A stretch of DNA of 11,948 bases. Source: JBOHWJ01 sp050736615. Its GTDB lineage: Bacteria > Desulfobacterota > Binatia > Binatales > Binataceae. Each line of letters begins with the position of its first letter. Position 1 is the stretch's first letter. Under the pieces are notes generated by a model, which was not told the DNA's origin, ran no database searches, and worked only from the letters and a program-made list of their open reading frames with translations. The DNA lies in assembly GCA_050736615.1 (NCBI GenBank), contig JBOHWL010000099.1, positions 1-11,948 of the forward strand, read 5' to 3'. A program made the position numbers and the translations under genes. Shown here piece by piece: positions 7,001-11,948 of this stretch.

Positions 7001-8166
7001 TCAAACGCGCGCTGGGCGGGAAGAAACTCGCCGGCCGCGTGATGTCCGACGACCGCCGCGTGCTGTTCCAAAAGGGCGACACGATTTCGTCGGAAGACTT
7101 TGACGATCTGGCGCCGCCGCTATGGGGACAGCTTCGCGTCGAACATGAAGGCGCGAGCGCTGAAGTCGCCCAGGCCCTGGGCGCAATGAACGCCAATGTC
7201 GAGACCGTGCACGGCCACTACCAGGCCAAGCTTGAAAAGCTCAAGGCCGGAGATGAATTGGCGCCGGGCGTGATCAAAATGATCAAGGTCTTTGTCGCCA
7301 TCAAACGCCGTCTGCAGGTGGGCGACAAGATGGCCGGACGCCACGGCAACAAAGGTGTGCTCTCGCGCATTCTGCCGGAGGAGGATATGCCGCGGTTGGC
7401 CGATGGCACTCCGGTCGATATCGTGCTCAATCCCCTGGGCGTGCCCTCGCGCATGAACGTCGGTCAAATTCTCGAGACCCATCTAGGCTGGGCGGCGTTG
7501 GAATTGGGGCGCACGATTTATGGGGAGGCGCATAACGGTTCGACGCCGGCCCAGATTCGCAAGCGCCTGCGCGAGCTTTATCCGGATCGCGAGTATCAGC
7601 AATTCATCGACGAGTTGCCCGAGGCCGAGATCGTAAGGCTCACTGATAAGGCGCATAATGGGATCCATACCGCGTCGCCGGTTTTCGATGGCGCGCGCGA
7701 GGATGAAATTTTCGGCCTGCTCAAACGCGCCGGCCTGCCCGAAACCGGACAATGCACGCTCTATGATGGACGCACCGGACTGCCGTTCGAACAATCCGTG
7801 ACGGTGGGCGTGATGTACATCATGAAGTTGCACCATCTGGTCGAGGACAAAATTCACGCGCGCTCGACCGGACCTTACAGTCTGGTAACGCAGCAGCCGT
7901 TGGGCGGCAAGGCGCAATTCGGGGGTCAGCGCTTGGGCGAGATGGAAGTGTGGGCGCTCGAAGCTTACGGTGCGGCGTATACGTTGCAGGAGATGCTGAC
8001 GGTGAAGTCCGACGACGTGGCTGGACGGACGCGAATGTACGAGGCAATCGTCAAAGGCGAGAATACGCTGGAGCCGGGCCTGCCCGAGTCGTTCAACGTG
8101 ATGGTCAAGGAGCTGCAGTCGCTTTGTCTCAACGTCGAGTTGCTGGAACGGGCGCCGCGCGCCTGA
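4057..8166 (+). CDS. rpoB: DNA-directed RNA polymerase subunit beta
   Basis: A complete 1369-residue beta subunit (E. coli 1342). It pairs with beta-prime to form the catalytic core that copies DNA into RNA. The rifampicin-pocket segment [20 protein letters not shown] starts at residue 518, seven ahead of E. coli numbering. The equivalents of Asp516, His526 and Ser531 are unchanged, predicting sensitivity. It is followed by [20 protein letters not shown] and [14 protein letters not shown]. About residues 940-1030 ([15 protein letters not shown] and the charged helix after it) correspond to the insertion found in proteobacterial beta subunits. The active-site motif [13 protein letters not shown] begins at 1089, supplying Lys1091 and Lys1099. 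The C-terminal [19 protein letters not shown] anchors to beta-prime. The start ATG 4057 has GAGG five bases upstream. The frame is undisturbed throughout and stops at TGA, 27 bases before rpoC. Confidence 0.99.
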   Translation: [1369 protein letters not shown]

Positions 8167-8193
8167 CGCGCTCAGCCGCAGGAGAATAGAGGA

Positions 8194-9030
8194 ATGGAAG
8201 ATCTTTTCGGAGTTTTTGAAAAGCCGAAGAACCCGCTCTCCTTCAGCGCGATTCGGATCGCCATCGCGGCGCCGGAGATGATCCGGTCATGGTCGCATGG
8301 CGAGGTGAAGAAGCCCGAGACCATCAATTATCGGACCTTCAAGCCGGAGCGCGACGGTTTGTTTTGTGCCAAGATTTTTGGTCCGACCAAGGATTACGAA
8401 TGTAACTGCGGCAAATACAAGCGCATGCGTCATCGCGGCGTGGTGTGCGAGAAATGCGGCGTCGAGGTCATCCAGTCAAAGGTCCGGCGTGAGCGGATGG
8501 GTCATATCGACTTGGCCGCGCCGGTCGCGCACATCTGGTTTTTGCGCTCGCTGCCGTCGCGCATCGGCACCCTCATCGACATGACGCTCAAAGAGTTGGA
8601 GAAGATTCTCTACTTCGAGAATTATGTCGTGACCGATGCGGGCGAAACACCGCTGCAGAGCAAGGAACTGCTGAACGAACGCAAGTACCGCGAGGCGCGC
8701 GAGCAATACGGCGAGAGCTTCAAGGCCGATATGGGCGCGGAAGCCATCCGCACGCTGCTGTCGCAACTGGAGTTGGACAAGCTCGCCGAGGAACTGCGGC
8801 TTGAGATGAAGGCGACTTCGAGCGAGGCGCGGCGCAAAAAGGTGGCCAAGCGGCTCAAGGTGGTTAACGCCTTTCGTGAATCGGGCAATAAGCCGGAATG
8901 GATGATCCTGACGATTCTGCCGGTGATTCCACCCGACCTGCGGCCGTTGGTGCCATTGGACGGCGGGCGTTTCGCGACTTCGGATTTGAATGACCTGTAT
9001 CGCCGCGTGATCAACCGCAACAATCGATGA
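8194..9030 (+). CDS. rpoC: RNA polymerase subunit beta-prime, N-terminal part up to an in-frame TGA
   Basis: The first 278 residues of beta-prime, starting MEDLFGVFEKPKNPLSFSAI at ATG 8194 with AGGAG (8180-8184) nine bases upstream. The clamp zinc ribbon is complete: Cys70, Cys72, Cys85 and Cys88 fall at the same numbers as in E. coli. The segment ends in the rising clamp helix (DLYRRVINRNNR, to residue 278), where a TGA replaces the Leu that normally follows. This fragment lacks the active site and could not work as beta-prime. The protein continues in the same frame at 9031, so 8194 to the window end is best read as one rpoC gene carrying a premature stop. In well-known bacteria with a split rpoC, such as cyanobacteria, the break lies much further downstream. 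Confidence 0.93.
   Translation: MEDLFGVFEKPKNPLSFSAIRIAIAAPEMIRSWSHGEVKKPETINYRTFKPERDGLFCAKIFGPTKDYECNCGKYKRMRHRGVVCEKCGVEVIQSKVRRERMGHIDLAAPVAHIWFLRSLPSRIGTLIDMTLKELEKILYFENYVVTDAGETPLQSKELLNERKYREAREQYGESFKADMGAEAIRTLLSQLELDKLAEELRLEMKATSSEARRKKVAKRLKVVNAFRESGNKPEWMILTILPVIPPDLRPLVPLDGGRFATSDLNDLYRRVINRNNR
9028..9030 (+). other. In-frame TGA at codon 279 of rpoC
   Basis: The codons around it read Arg-TGA-Lys-Arg where the near-universal sequence is NNRLKRL, so TGA stands for Leu279. Upstream and downstream codons share one frame. A single change TTA to TGA explains it, as does a paired change from CGA TTG AAA to CGA TGA AAA (one T lost, one A gained within six bases). Other genes here use TGA as a true stop, so it is not a reassigned codon. 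An overlapping ATG at 9027 opens a frame that stops within 30 codons and is not a restart. Confidence 0.9.

Positions 9031-11948
<2,918 letters not shown>

Noticed and set aside
4513..7071. An 852-codon open frame on the - strand across rpoB
   Set aside because: It is antisense to a fully conserved gene in GC-rich DNA, where third-base bias keeps the opposite frame open. Its composition (His, Arg, Ala, Leu rich) is typical of such shadows.
9028..9030. Reassignment of UGA to an amino acid genome-wide
   Set aside because: rpmG, secE and rpoB all stop at TGA at their proper ends, and Trp residues in the window are encoded by TGG.

Overview
The window is a GC-rich housekeeping locus, entirely on the + strand: the bacterial secE-nusG-rplKAJL-rpoBC cluster, entered through two tRNA genes and rpmG. 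Gene order (tRNA-Thr, rpmG, tRNA-Trp, secE, nusG, L11, L1, L10, L7/L12, beta, beta-prime), the short one-helix SecE, and insertion regions in beta and beta-prime that resemble those of Proteobacteria point to a Gram-negative of the former Deltaproteobacteria or a nearby phylum (Desulfobacterota, Myxococcota, Binatota or Acidobacteriota). I cannot place it more exactly from sequence reading alone. TGA is a normal stop here (rpmG, secE and rpoB end on it) and Trp is encoded by TGG, so the code is standard.

Layout: 1-65 is the 3' part of tRNA-Thr(GGU). 105-257 is rpmG. 258-483 is a gene-free stretch containing a striking imperfect palindrome. 484-561 is tRNA-Trp(CCA). secE (616-819) and nusG (859-1443) link preprotein export and transcription elongation. 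rplK, rplA, rplJ and rplL (1550-3832) build the L1 stalk and the L11/L10-L12 stalk of the large ribosomal subunit. After a 224-base spacer with three hairpins, rpoB (4057-8166) and rpoC (from 8194, running off the window end) encode the catalytic subunits of RNA polymerase. Several intergenic gaps (nusG-rplK, rplA-rplJ, rplJ-rplL, rplL-rpoB) hold GC-rich hairpins. In well-studied bacteria, gaps of this cluster carry feedback, attenuation or RNA-processing sites, but the roles here are inferred.

The one real anomaly is an in-frame TGA at codon 279 of rpoC (9028-9030), at the tip of the clamp-helix coiled coil that binds sigma factor. The beta-prime reading frame continues without any other stop or shift from 9031 to the window end, and both zinc sites and the active-site aspartates are intact. 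An expressed RNA polymerase cannot lack this subunit, so the stop is a sequencing or assembly error, a strain variant masked by another copy, a split gene, or a read-through/recoding event. The local bases fit an error or mutation of a Leu codon best. I see no mobile elements, CRISPR, defence or other accessory genes, and no convincing new system.
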